From positions 204,757 to 268,756 of the forward strand of contig CACIST010000001.1 in NCBI GenBank assembly GCA_902589395.1: a stretch of 64,000 nucleotides of DNA, read 5' to 3'. Positions 25,521 to 35,228 of this stretch are shown one piece after another (position 1 is the first letter of the stretch; each line of letters begins with the position of its first letter). The notes below the pieces were generated by a model. The model saw nothing but the letters and a program-made list of their open reading frames with translations. It did no database searches and was not told the origin of the DNA. Position numbers and translations under genes: made by a program. Source of the stretch: an uncultured Pelagibacteraceae bacterium. Its GTDB lineage: Bacteria; Pseudomonadota; Alphaproteobacteria; Pelagibacterales; Pelagibacteraceae.

Positions 25521-26405
25521 ATGACAAAATCCCTTTCAATGGTCTGCGCACTAGTCACAACTTTTATTTGGGGAACAGCTTTCATCGCCCAAGACACTGG
25601 TATGGATAATATTGGTCCATTAACTTTTAATTCAGCAAGATTTATTGTTGGCTTTTTTACAATATTACCACTTGCCTTATTATTTGAGAGGAAGAAAATT
25701 AAATTAGAAATACTTTCAAAATCAAAACTTTTTATAAAATATTTAGTTTTCATGGGAGTATCCCTGTTTTTGGGTACTTTTTTACAACAAGCTGCTCTCC
25801 AATTTACAAATATTGCAAATGCAGCTTTTTTTACAGTGTTTTATGTACCAATAGTTCCAATTTTGTTATTTTTCATCTTCTCCAAAAAAGTTCATTGGAG
25901 TATATGGCCAGCAATTGGTCTTTGTGTTGTTGGAATATACCTTCTAAGTGATTTTTCTAACTCAGAAATTATGTTAGGTGATGGTCTAGTTATATTGTGC
26001 TCAGTATTTTGGGCTTTGCATATAATTTTTGCAGGTAAGTTCATGGAAGAATTTAATATTCCAATGTTTTATGCTGCACTTCAAGCATTATTTGTTGCAA
26101 CACTTTCATTAATCTTTTCTTATATTTTTGAAGAAATAAATATTTCAAAAATATTGATGGAAAGTAGTTCTATTCTTTACGCAGGAGCATTATCAGGTGG
26201 TATAGCCTTTACATTACAAATGTATGCACAAAAAAACATAGATGAGGCACCAGCAGCAATTATTTATTCTCTCGAAGGGGTATTTGCAGCTGTAGCAGGA
26301 TGGATTATTCTCAATCAATTTTTAAGTACAAATAATATGATTGGTTGTTTATTAATATTGATTGCAGTAATTTCTTCTCAAATTTCACCTAGTACTAAAA
26401 ATTAG
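25521..26405 (+). CDS. EamA/DMT-superfamily transporter
   Basis: This 294-residue integral membrane protein has about ten hydrophobic helices in two EamA repeats. Family blocks are FIWGTAFIAQDTGMDNIGPLTFNSARF and, near the end, AAIIYSLEGVFAAVAGWIILNQ. DMT exporters and importers move amino acids, nucleotides or metabolites; the substrate is unknown. The gene follows the dioxygenase by 26 bases on the same strand. Its TAG overlaps the convergent uppP stop by 4 bases (TTAG). Confidence 0.88.
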   Translation: MTKSLSMVCALVTTFIWGTAFIAQDTGMDNIGPLTFNSARFIVGFFTILPLALLFERKKIKLEILSKSKLFIKYLVFMGVSLFLGTFLQQAALQFTNIANAAFFTVFYVPIVPILLFFIFSKKVHWSIWPAIGLCVVGIYLLSDFSNSEIMLGDGLVILCSVFWALHIIFAGKFMEEFNIPMFYAALQALFVATLSLIFSYIFEEINISKILMESSSILYAGALSGGIAFTLQMYAQKNIDEAPAAIIYSLEGVFAAVAGWIILNQFLSTNNMIGCLLILIAVISSQISPSTKN

Positions 26406-27169
26406 CTATAAGCAATTACAAAAAGAATTAAAGCAAGAAAAGTTCTGTAATAAACAAAAATATTTAAATTAAAATTTTTAACATAAATTAAAAAATATTT
26501 TATTGTTAAATAAGAAACTATAAATGAAAATATTATTGAATATAAAAATAATATGTTCAAATCAATGTTTGCATTTACCATATCTTTTAAACTAAGTATA
26601 CTTGCTCCCGCTAATGCAGGTATTGATAAGTAAAAAGATATTTTTGAAGAATCTACTCTATCAAAATTTAAAAACCTTGAAGCTGTAATTATTATACCTG
26701 ATCTGCTTACACCAGGTATAACAGCTAAAATTTGAAAAATACCAATGATTAAAATATTTTTTAAACTTAAATTGGTATCAATTTTATTTTTAATACTAAA
26801 TCGGTCTGCAATAAATAATAAAATACCAAATATTAAAGTTGTCCATGCTATAATTTTTAAACTTCTTAAATTTTCAATCAGTCCTGAGGTATAAATAAAA
26901 TAACCAACAACAAATAATGGAAAAGACCCTAAAATTATAAGTAATAATAAAGACTTATTTCTTAAAATATTTACTAAATCCTTTCTAAAATAAAAAATAA
27001 TTGCCAAAAGGGAACCTAAGTGAAGACTGATATCAAGTTGAAGCGAACTAATACTAAAGTTCGATATTTTTGATATTATTATAAGGTGGGCAGAGGAACT
27101 TACCGGTATAAATTCTGAAAAACCTTGTACAAATGCTAAAATTGATGCTTCTATATATTTTGAAATCAT
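26402..27169 (-). CDS. uppP: Undecaprenyl-diphosphatase (UppP/BacA)
   Basis: This 255-residue membrane enzyme dephosphorylates undecaprenyl pyrophosphate, recycling the lipid carrier for peptidoglycan and polysaccharide. Diagnostic motifs are QGFSEFIPVSSSAHLIII near the N-terminus (the E-x3-PVSSSAH signature) and PGVSRSGIIITASRFLNFDR, with the catalytic Ser and Arg. About eight hydrophobic helices are visible, as in the known structure. It is a single-gene unit, divergent from gltD over a roughly 180-base spacer containing a perfect dyad (27223-27241). Confidence 0.94.
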   Translation of the reverse strand: MISKYIEASILAFVQGFSEFIPVSSSAHLIIISKISNFSISSLQLDISLHLGSLLAIIFYFRKDLVNILRNKSLLLLIILGSFPLFVVGYFIYTSGLIENLRSLKIIAWTTLIFGILLFIADRFSIKNKIDTNLSLKNILIIGIFQILAVIPGVSRSGIIITASRFLNFDRVDSSKISFYLSIPALAGASILSLKDMVNANIDLNILFLYSIIFSFIVSYLTIKYFLIYVKNFNLNIFVYYRTFLALILFVIAYS

Positions 27170-27222
27170 TAAGGACTCTCAATAGATAGTTAAAAGATTC
27201 CTTAAATAAGGCAATCATTTAA

Positions 27223-27241
27223 ATGCATATCAAATATGCAT
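27223..27241. promoter_or_regulatory. Perfect inverted repeat in the uppP-gltD divergent promoter region
   Basis: ATGCATATCAAATATGCAT is an exact dyad: 8-bp arms and a 3-base centre. It lies 54 bases from the uppP start and about 107 from the gltD start, a usual position for a regulator-binding site. A palindrome TTTTCGAAAA lies at about 27268-27277. No T-run follows, and both flanking genes point away, so it is not a terminator. The binding protein is unknown; nitrogen control of gltDB is one guess. Confidence 0.5.
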
Positions 27242-27347
27242 AAAATATAAAATATAGCAAAATCAATGTTTTTCGAAAATATATGTCAGTATATATTACC
27301 TAGTAATACTTTAAGGATTTATGCTTCTGTTGTATAACCCGATTCAA

Positions 27348-28781
27348 ATGACAAATAAAATGCTTAAGTTTGTAGATATAGGTCAACAAAATCCACCTAA
27401 AAGAGATAAATCCCAGAGAAAAGAGGATTTTGGAGAGATTTATCAGGAGTTTATTCATGAAAAAGCTAAAGAACAATCGAGCAGGTGTTCACAATGTGGT
27501 GTTCCTTTTTGTCAGGTTCACTGTCCATTAAGTAACAATATACCTGATTGGTTAAAGTTAACCGCAGAGGGAAGGTATGAGGAAGCTTATCATCTATCCC
27601 AAAGTACCAATAATATGCCGGAAGTTTGTGGAAGAATATGCCCACAAGATAGGTTATGTGAAGGTAACTGTGTAATTGAGCAATCAGGACATGGAACAGT
27701 AACAATTGGTTCAGTTGAAAAATATTTAACAGATAAAGCGTGGGAAAATGGCTGGGTAAAACCAATAAATGTAAAAATTGAAAATGAACAAAGTGTTGGA
27801 ATTATTGGAGCAGGCCCCGCAGGATTAGCTTGTGGTGAAGAATTACGTAAAAAGGGATATCAAATAACAATATATGATCGGTATGACAGAGCAGGTGGAT
27901 TGTTAATATATGGAATACCAAATTTTAAATTAGAAAAACATGTGGTTGAGAGAAGAATTAAACTTTTAAAAGAAGGTGGAATAAAATTTGTTCATAATTT
28001 TGAGGTTGGTAAAGACTCTACATTGAAAGAATTACAATCAAAACATGATGCCTTATTAATTTCAACAGGTGTTTACAAAGCAAGAGAGGTTAACTTACCA
28101 GGAAATGATCTAAGTAATATTTTTCCTGCAATGGAATTCTTAACAGCTTCAAACAAAAAAGGCTTAGGCGATAAAGTCGAAATGTTTGATAACGGAACAT
28201 TAAATGCCGAAGGTAAAGATGTAGTAGTAATTGGTGGCGGAGACACGGCAATGGACTGTGTAAGAACATCAGTAAGACAAAAAGCCAAATCCGTAAAATG
28301 CCTTTACAGAAGGGATAGAGAAAACATGCCTGGATCAGCGAGAGAAGTAGGAAATGCTGAGGAGGAAGGTGTAGAATTTATTTGGTTAAGTAATCCAAAA
28401 GAGTTTAGAGGAACTAATAAAGTAAATAGTATTATTGTAGATAAAATGAAATTAACAGATCCAGATGAAAGTGGTAGAAGAAGACCTGTTGCAGAAGAAA
28501 ACTCAGAATTTGAAATTAATGCTGATTTGGTAATTAAATCCTTAGGTTTTGATCCAGAAGATTTACCAGTTCTATTTCAGGAACCTAGATTACAAGTTTC
28601 ACAGTGGGGAACAATAAAAGCTGACTTTGATACCTTGGAGACTAGTATACCAGGTATATTTGCTGCTGGAGACATAGTAAGAGGAGCCTCATTAGTTGTA
28701 TGGGCTATTAAAGACGGTAGAGATGCTGCGACTTCAATCGAAAGCTATCTTCAATCAAAACAAAAAATGAAGGTTGCATAA
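27348..28781 (+). CDS. gltD: Glutamate synthase (NADPH) small subunit
   Basis: From ATG 27348 the protein has 477 residues. The next Met (27360, MLKFVDIGQQNPP) and an upstream ATG at 27321 (with AAGGA only 3 bases before it) are alternatives. It supplies electrons from NADPH to GltB. The N-terminal half holds two cysteine clusters for 4Fe-4S centres (CSQCGVPFCQVHCPL, CGRICPQDRLCEGNC). Then come the FAD site GIIGAGPAGLACGEEL and NADPH site VVIGGGDTAMDCVR, and C-terminal GIFAAGDIVRGASLVVWAI. The stop overlaps the gltB ATG by one base. Confidence 0.95.
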   Translation: MTNKMLKFVDIGQQNPPKRDKSQRKEDFGEIYQEFIHEKAKEQSSRCSQCGVPFCQVHCPLSNNIPDWLKLTAEGRYEEAYHLSQSTNNMPEVCGRICPQDRLCEGNCVIEQSGHGTVTIGSVEKYLTDKAWENGWVKPINVKIENEQSVGIIGAGPAGLACGEELRKKGYQITIYDRYDRAGGLLIYGIPNFKLEKHVVERRIKLLKEGGIKFVHNFEVGKDSTLKELQSKHDALLISTGVYKAREVNLPGNDLSNIFPAMEFLTASNKKGLGDKVEMFDNGTLNAEGKDVVVIGGGDTAMDCVRTSVRQKAKSVKCLYRRDRENMPGSAREVGNAEEEGVEFIWLSNPKEFRGTNKVNSIIVDKMKLTDPDESGRRRPVAEENSEFEINADLVIKSLGFDPEDLPVLFQEPRLQVSQWGTIKADFDTLETSIPGIFAAGDIVRGASLVVWAIKDGRDAATSIESYLQSKQKMKVA

Positions 28782-31700
28782 TGGATATTCAAAACAAAAA
28801 TCGTAAACTTTTAAAAAAAAATCATGTTTATCATGAAACTATGGAACATGATGCATGTGGTGTAGGTCTTGTTGCATCAACTGAGGGACTAAAATCAAGA
28901 AAAGTAGTCGAATACGGTATCGAGGCTTTAAAAGCTGTATGGCATAGAGGTGCAATTGATGCAGACGGTAAAACTGGAGACGGAGCAGGTATTCATATTG
29001 AAATACCAAATGATTTCTTTGCAGAAAAAATTGAAATAACAGGTCATGAGCACGATAACTCAGATTTATGTGTGGGAATGATTTTCTTGCCAAGAAATGA
29101 CTTTGGGGGACAAGAGCAATGCAGATCAATTGTAGAAAGTGAATTAACAAAAAAGAATTTTAATATTTACGGATGGAGACAAGTACCTGTGGATCCTTCT
29201 GTTTTAGGAGAAAAGGCAGAACAAACTAGACCTGAGATTGCACAAGTTCTTTTTACTCATAACGATAAATCAATTCATGGTAAAGATTTAGAAAGAGCTC
29301 TTTATGAAACTCGAAGAAAAATTGAAAAAGAAGCTTTAAGAAATCAATTAAACAATTTTTATATTTGTTCATTCAGCTCGAAATCAATAATTTATAAAGG
29401 AATGTTTTTAGCAGAATCTTTATCTGATTTTTATCCTGATTTAAAAGATGAGCGTTTCATTTCACGTTATGCAATTTTTCATCAAAGATTTTCTACTAAC
29501 ACTGCTCCAAGTTGGGATTTAGCCCAACCTTTTAGATCAATTGCTCATAATGGGGAGATAAACACTTTAAAAGGAAATATTAATTGGATGAGAATTCATG
29601 AAGAGGAAATGTTTAGTCCTTTGTTTGATGATATGGAAAATTTAAAACCAGTTATCCCTGCTGGTAATTCTGATTCTGCATCATTAGATAATGTGTTTGA
29701 ATTATTAAATATTTCTGGACATTCAGCACCTTTAGCGAAACTTATGCTAATACCAGATGCTTGGTCAAAAAAAAGTAAAATCCTTCCAAAAGACCATCAA
29801 CAACTTTTCAACTTTTTAAATAGCACAATGGAACCATGGGATGGACCCGCTGCTATAGCTGCAACTGACAATGAGTGGGTTATTGTAGGTAGTGACAGAA
29901 ATGGACTAAGACCTCTCAGATATACCATCACAAGAGATAAACTTTTGTTTGCAGGTTCTGAGACAGGAATGATCGACCTTAATGAAAAGAAAATTGTTTC
30001 AAAGGGAAGATTGGGACCAGGTGAAATATTAGGAGTAAGAATTGAAAAAGGAAAAGTTTATACAAACAATCAAATAAAGAATTATTTGTCTAAAGAATAC
30101 AAACACTTTAATAATCAAATAATTGAATTAGATAAATCATTAACTATAGAAAATGAGAAAAGTGAGTTTTCAGGTTCTGATTTAAAAAAGGTTCAACATT
30201 GTTTTGGTTATAGTCTAGAAGACCTAGAGTTAATTTTGCACCCTATGGCTGAAGATGCTAAAGAAGCAACTGGGTCTATGGGAGATGACACTCCGCTTGC
30301 AGTTTTATCTGATAAATATAGGCCTCTATATCATTATTTTAGACAGAATTTTAGTCAGGTAACCAATCCCCCAATCGACTCTCTTAGAGAAAATAAGGTG
30401 ATGAGCTTAAAGACTAGATTTGGAAATTTGGGAAATATACTAGATTTTTCTAATTTAACTGAGGAAAATATTTATGTTTTAGATAGTCCAATTTTATCAA
30501 ACACACAGTTTGAAAAATTTATAAAGTATTTTGGAGATAATTATAAAATTTTAGATTGTACATTCAATACTGATCAATGTTTAGAGGATTCTATTGAATT
30601 ATTAAAAAATAACGCTGAAAAAGCAGTTAGAGAAGGCAATACTCAACTTATTTTGTCTGATAAAAATATATCTGAAACAAAATTACCAATGCCGATGCTG
30701 CTATGCATTGGTGCAATAAATACTCATTTAATAAAATTAGGCTTGAGAGGCTATGCATCAATTAATGTACAAACAGGAGATGCCTTAGACACCCATTCAT
30801 TTGCAACATTAATAGGCGTTGGAGCAACAACGGTCAATCCCTACTTAGCATTTGACAGTTTACATCAGAGATATTCAAAAAAGCTTTTTGGGAATTTCTC
30901 ATTTGATGAGTGCGTGGGTAGATATATAAAGTCAGTAAACCTTGGACTATTAAAAATAATGTCAAAGATGGGTATATCAGTTTTAAGTTCATATAGAGGT
31001 GGATGTAATTTTGAAACTGTTGGATTGAGTAGAACAATTGTAAAAGATTATTTTCCAGGAGTACTATCTAAAATTTCTGGAATAGGTTTAACTGGTATTG
31101 AAAAAAAAATAAGATCTATACATAAAGATGCATTTGATATTCATTCTAATATTCTTCCTATTGGTGGAATTTACAGATATAGAAAAAATGGTGAAACACA
31201 CCAATATCAAGGAAAATTAATTCATCTTTTGCAAGCAGCCGTAGGCTCAAATTCATACGAAACTTATAAAAAATATACTAAGGGTATTTATGGTTTAAAA
31301 CCAATTAGTCTAAGAGATTTAATTGATTTTAAAAATCAAGAGGCAATTGATATTGATCAGGTTGAACCAATAACTGAAATCATGAAAAGATTTGGAAGTG
31401 GGAGTATGTCTCATGGTGCTCTATCAAAAGAGGCACATGAAACACTTGCCATGGGAATGAATAGAATTAAAGGAGCTTCATGTAGTGGAGAAGGTGGAGA
31501 AGATGAGGAAAGATTTAAAGTACTAGATAACGGTGATAGTGCAAATTCTAGAGTAAAACAAATTGCGTCAGCGAGATTTGGAGTAACTATTAACTATTTA
31601 AACAATTGTAATGAGATTGAAATTAAAATTGCTCAAGGTGCAAAACCTGGTGAAGGTGGACAATTACCTGGATTTAAAGTAACGGAGGAAATTGCAAGAT

Positions 31701-33277
31701 TAAGACATTCTACGCCTGGTGTAACTTTGATCTCGCCACCACCGCACCATGATATTTATTCAATTGAAGATTTAGCTCAGCTTATTTATGACCTTAAACA
31801 AATTAATCCTAAGGCAAGAGTTGGTGTTAAATTAGTTGCCTCTTCTGGTATAGGAACTATAGCAGCAGGTGTTGCTAAAGCTAAAGCTGACATAATTTTA
31901 ATTTCAGGTCACAATGGTGGAACAGGTGCTACTCCACAAACGAGTGTTAAATATGTTGGTATTCCCTGGGAAATGGGCCTAACAGAGGCAAATCAAGTAT
32001 TAACTTTAAATAAATTAAGACACCTTGTTACATTAAGAACTGATGGAGGAATTAAAACAGGAAGAGATGTGGTGATTGCAGCAATGATGGGAGCTGAAGA
32101 ATTTGGTGTAGCAACAACAGCGTTAGTTGCGATGGGCTGTATTATGGTAAGGCAATGCCATTCTAATACATGTCCAGTTGGAGTTTGTACACAAGACGAT
32201 GAATTAAGAAAAAAATTTATCGGTACACCAGATAAAATAGTAAATCTATTTTCTTTTATTGCTCAAGAAGTTAGAGAAATTTTATCAAGTTTAGGATTTA
32301 AAAATTTAAACGAAGTAATTGGAAGAACAGATTTACTAAGACAAGTCAGTAAAGGATCACCAAATTTAGATGACTTAGATTTAAATCCTTTATTTGTTCA
32401 AGCTGATCCAGGTACAAACAAAAGATATTGTGAAACTCCTATAATAAATGAAGTTCCAGATACTTTGGACCAAAAAATTTGGCCTGAGATAGAAAGTTTA
32501 ATAAACAGAAAACTACCATTAGAAAATGTTTATGCAATCGAAAATACAGATAGAGCAGTTGGAACAAGAATTTCATATAATCTTTATAAAAAATTTGGAA
32601 ATAATAAATTAGAGGAAAATACATTTGCTATAAATTTCAAAGGTTCTGCTGGCCAATCTTTTGGTGCGTTTGGTGTGAAAGGACTCAAATTGATATTAAA
32701 AGGTGATGCTAATGATTATGTTGCAAAGGGTCTATCAGGTGCATCTATTATAATTAAACTTCAAGATGAGAGTAATTTAATTTCAAATGAGAATACTATT
32801 ATAGGGAATACAGTACTTTATGGAGCAACATCAGGATATCTTTTTGCAGCAGGACAAGCTGGCGAAAGGTTTGCAGTTAGAAACTCAGGTGCTACAGCAG
32901 TTATAGAAGGTTGTGACTCAAATGGATGTGAGTACATGACGGGAGGTTCTATAGTCATATTGGGCGAGGTAGGCGATAACTTTGGAGCTGGTATGACTGG
33001 TGGTATGGCATTTATATATGATCCAAAAAGCCAGTTTACAAAAAAAGCTAATCCTGAAACAATAGTTTGGCAAACGCCTGAGACAGAATACTGGAAAAAC
33101 TATTTAAAAGATTTAATTTTAAAACACAATGAGGAAACTAATTCTAATTTATCAGCACAGATTATTAAAAATTTTGACGATGAAATTAAAAATTTCTTAC
33201 AAGTTTGTCCTAAAGAAATGTTAAATAAATTAGAAAACCCCATTACAAATAAAAGTTTAGTTGGAAAAGCTAGTTAA
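28781..33277 (+). CDS. gltB: Glutamate synthase (NADPH) large subunit
   Basis: This 1498-residue enzyme transfers glutamine amide nitrogen to 2-oxoglutarate. The expected order is seen: a short propeptide, nucleophile Cys26 in HDACGVG of the glutaminase domain, a central domain, the FMN/3Fe-4S synthase domain (VGVKLVASSGIGTIAAGVA, ISGHNGGTGATPQTS; cysteines in MVRQCHSNTCPVGVCTQ) and the C-terminal beta-helix of GxxxG repeats (YGATSGYLFAAGQAGERFAV). Length matches the family (about 1500). It overlaps gltD by one base and the convergent hydrolase stop by 8 bases. Confidence 0.97.
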   Translation: MDIQNKNRKLLKKNHVYHETMEHDACGVGLVASTEGLKSRKVVEYGIEALKAVWHRGAIDADGKTGDGAGIHIEIPNDFFAEKIEITGHEHDNSDLCVGMIFLPRNDFGGQEQCRSIVESELTKKNFNIYGWRQVPVDPSVLGEKAEQTRPEIAQVLFTHNDKSIHGKDLERALYETRRKIEKEALRNQLNNFYICSFSSKSIIYKGMFLAESLSDFYPDLKDERFISRYAIFHQRFSTNTAPSWDLAQPFRSIAHNGEINTLKGNINWMRIHEEEMFSPLFDDMENLKPVIPAGNSDSASLDNVFELLNISGHSAPLAKLMLIPDAWSKKSKILPKDHQQLFNFLNSTMEPWDGPAAIAATDNEWVIVGSDRNGLRPLRYTITRDKLLFAGSETGMIDLNEKKIVSKGRLGPGEILGVRIEKGKVYTNNQIKNYLSKEYKHFNNQIIELDKSLTIENEKSEFSGSDLKKVQHCFGYSLEDLELILHPMAEDAKEATGSMGDDTPLAVLSDKYRPLYHYFRQNFSQVTNPPIDSLRENKVMSLKTRFGNLGNILDFSNLTEENIYVLDSPILSNTQFEKFIKYFGDNYKILDCTFNTDQCLEDSIELLKNNAEKAVREGNTQLILSDKNISETKLPMPMLLCIGAINTHLIKLGLRGYASINVQTGDALDTHSFATLIGVGATTVNPYLAFDSLHQRYSKKLFGNFSFDECVGRYIKSVNLGLLKIMSKMGISVLSSYRGGCNFETVGLSRTIVKDYFPGVLSKISGIGLTGIEKKIRSIHKDAFDIHSNILPIGGIYRYRKNGETHQYQGKLIHLLQAAVGSNSYETYKKYTKGIYGLKPISLRDLIDFKNQEAIDIDQVEPITEIMKRFGSGSMSHGALSKEAHETLAMGMNRIKGASCSGEGGEDEERFKVLDNGDSANSRVKQIASARFGVTINYLNNCNEIEIKIAQGAKPGEGGQLPGFKVTEEIARLRHSTPGVTLISPPPHHDIYSIEDLAQLIYDLKQINPKARVGVKLVASSGIGTIAAGVAKAKADIILISGHNGGTGATPQTSVKYVGIPWEMGLTEANQVLTLNKLRHLVTLRTDGGIKTGRDVVIAAMMGAEEFGVATTALVAMGCIMVRQCHSNTCPVGVCTQDDELRKKFIGTPDKIVNLFSFIAQEVREILSSLGFKNLNEVIGRTDLLRQVSKGSPNLDDLDLNPLFVQADPGTNKRYCETPIINEVPDTLDQKIWPEIESLINRKLPLENVYAIENTDRAVGTRISYNLYKKFGNNKLEENTFAINFKGSAGQSFGAFGVKGLKLILKGDANDYVAKGLSGASIIIKLQDESNLISNENTIIGNTVLYGATSGYLFAAGQAGERFAVRNSGATAVIEGCDSNGCEYMTGGSIVILGEVGDNFGAGMTGGMAFIYDPKSQFTKKANPETIVWQTPETEYWKNYLKDLILKHNEETNSNLSAQIIKNFDDEIKNFLQVCPKEMLNKLENPITNKSLVGKAS

Positions 33278-34031
33278 CTTTTTTGATTATAGATTTTAAC
33301 TCTTTACAAATAATATTTAAATTTTTTTTTGAAGAAAGGCTATGATCTCCATTTTTTATTACTAGTAGTTTTTTTTCTGCATTAGGAAAAATTTTTAAAA
33401 CTTTTCTTGAATACATTACTGGAACCACCTCATCCTTCTGCCCATGAACCATAGTTACAGGATTTTTATTATATAATTCTCTGTTAAGAACTTTATTGCT
33501 CGTTTTTTTACCGTCTAAAATTAGCTGTTTTGTTATTAAATATTCATAATCACCATTTTTAATTTTTGAGATACCTTTTTTTAAAATTTCACTTTTTGTT
33601 TTTTTTGGAAATTTTTTCCACATAATTCTTGTAAGAAATTCAGGAGCAGATCCAATTCCTAAAAAACCTTTGATTTGCGAACTAAAATATTTATGCATTA
33701 ATAAAGAAATCCACCCTCCCATGCTAGATCCAATTAGTATAAAGTCATTCTTTTTAACTATTTTACTTATTGTAATTCTCGCATCATTGGACCATTTAGT
33801 GATGTTACCTCTTGTAAATTCTCCTGATGATCTTCCATGACCAAAGTATTCCAGAGCTAAAAATCCAAGTTTATTTTGAATAGCAAATTTTAAAAATTTC
33901 TTTGGCTTATCGCCATCAATATCAGATGCAAAACCAGGTAAAAAAACTACGTAAAGATTTTTTTTATAATTATTTGCTATATATCTTAGTTTTTTATATT
34001 TAGAAATTCTTAGAAATTTATATTTTTTCAT
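33270..34031 (-). CDS. Alpha/beta hydrolase of unknown substrate
   Basis: This 253-residue cytoplasmic protein has the nucleophile elbow GSSMGGW, an oxyanion-side block FLPGFASDIDGDKPKKF, an Asp in VHGQKDEVVPVMYSR and a terminal His in IKNGDHSLSS. This completes a Ser-Asp-His triad. EYFGHGRSSGEFTRGNITKW places it near the serine aminopeptidase or palmitoyl-thioesterase-like branch (ABHD10/YfhR type), but no substrate can be assigned. It stands alone, divergent from a glycosyltransferase across 42 bases that include TATAAT at 34057-34062 on the plus strand. Confidence 0.82.
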   Translation of the reverse strand: MKKYKFLRISKYKKLRYIANNYKKNLYVVFLPGFASDIDGDKPKKFLKFAIQNKLGFLALEYFGHGRSSGEFTRGNITKWSNDARITISKIVKKNDFILIGSSMGGWISLLMHKYFSSQIKGFLGIGSAPEFLTRIMWKKFPKKTKSEILKKGISKIKNGDYEYLITKQLILDGKKTSNKVLNRELYNKNPVTMVHGQKDEVVPVMYSRKVLKIFPNAEKKLLVIKNGDHSLSSKKNLNIICKELKSIIKKVN

Positions 34032-34056
34032 ATAAAGTAATTATGTTGATCAAGTT

Positions 34057-34062
34057 TATAAT
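34057..34062 (+). promoter_or_regulatory. Candidate -10 (TATAAT) for the glycosyltransferase-thrS operon
   Basis: TATAAT lies 11 bases upstream of the ATG at 34074 in a 42-base spacer between divergent genes. The predicted leader would be about 5 bases. No clear TTGACA-like -35 is found 17 bases before it; TTGATC lies nearer than usual. Confidence 0.4.
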
Positions 34063-34073
34063 ATTATTAACAT

Positions 34074-35228
34074 ATGCAGCCTAAATTAAAAGTCCTACAA
34101 GTAATTCCTAAACTAGGTTACGGTGGAGCTGAAACCGGTTGTTATGATATTGCCCATTATTTACCAGAAAATAATGTTGGATCTTATTTGATAACAAGTG
34201 GTGGCGAATTATTAAAATTTGTTGATAAAAAAAAAGTCAAAGTTATTAGACTTCCAGTTCAATCTAAAAATCCAATACTTATTCTTCTAAACTCTATAAT
34301 TATTTCAATAATTATTTTATTAAATGGTATTAATATTGTTCATGCCAGAAGCAGAGCCCCAGCTTGGTCATGTTTAATTGCAACAAAAATCACGAGAACA
34401 AAATTTGTTACCACTTTCCATGGAACATATAATTTCAAAAGTAATATAAAAAAAATTTATAACTCAGTTATGGTTAGATCAGATTTAATTATTGCAGGTT
34501 CAAATTTTATATTTTCACATATTAAAGAAAACTACTCAGAATATTTATCTGATAAAAAAAAATTACTATCAATATTTAGAGGCATTAATACAGATTACTA
34601 TGATGCTACCACTACTCTTGAAACAGATGAAGATAAATTGTTTAAATCTTGGGAATTGATTGTTGGTAAAAAAATAATTTTATTACCTGGAAGACTTACT
34701 GCTTGGAAGGGCCAAGAAATGTTTTTAGAAGCTTTAAATAAAGTAAATATTCAATTAGGCAACGATGCTTTCATTGGTGTTATACTTGGTAATGAGCAGG
34801 GGCGAGATCTTTATAAAAAAAAACTGATTAGATTGGTTGAGCAATACAGACTTACAAAACAAATAAGATTTATAGACCATTGCAAAAATATGCCACTAGC
34901 CTATAAAATTTCAAATATAGTAATTTCTGCATCAAAAGAACCTGAAGCATTTGGTAGAGTATCAGTTGAAGCACAATCTATGCAAAAAATGATTATTGCA
35001 AGCAACTTAGGAGGATCAAATGAAACTGTGATTGACGGTAAAACTGGTATTTTATTCGAAGCAGGTAACTCAGAAGATTTATCTGAAAAAATTATTAAAG
35101 TCATGAATATGGATCCAAATGAAATGAATAAAATGGTTAGTTTAGGAAGAGAAAACGCAGTAAAAAAATTTAATGTTGAAAAAATGTGTTTTTCTACTTA
35201 TTCAGAATACAAAAAACTATTTAATTAA
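34074..35228 (+). CDS. Glycosyltransferase family 4 (GT-B) enzyme
   Basis: This 384-residue retaining glycosyltransferase opens with VLQVIPKLGYGGAETGCYDI, the N-terminal acceptor-side motif of GT4 proteins. Its donor-side domain has ILLPGRLTAWKGQEMFLEAL and the E-x7-E region SASKEPEAFGRVSVEAQSMQ. Such enzymes add sugars to lipopolysaccharide or other envelope glycans; the sugar is unknown. A plus-strand TATAAT ends 11 bases before the ATG, so the transcript leader would be very short. Its TAA overlaps the thrS ATG by one base. Confidence 0.9.
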   Translation: MQPKLKVLQVIPKLGYGGAETGCYDIAHYLPENNVGSYLITSGGELLKFVDKKKVKVIRLPVQSKNPILILLNSIIISIIILLNGINIVHARSRAPAWSCLIATKITRTKFVTTFHGTYNFKSNIKKIYNSVMVRSDLIIAGSNFIFSHIKENYSEYLSDKKKLLSIFRGINTDYYDATTTLETDEDKLFKSWELIVGKKIILLPGRLTAWKGQEMFLEALNKVNIQLGNDAFIGVILGNEQGRDLYKKKLIRLVEQYRLTKQIRFIDHCKNMPLAYKISNIVISASKEPEAFGRVSVEAQSMQKMIIASNLGGSNETVIDGKTGILFEAGNSEDLSEKIIKVMNMDPNEMNKMVSLGRENAVKKFNVEKMCFSTYSEYKKLFN

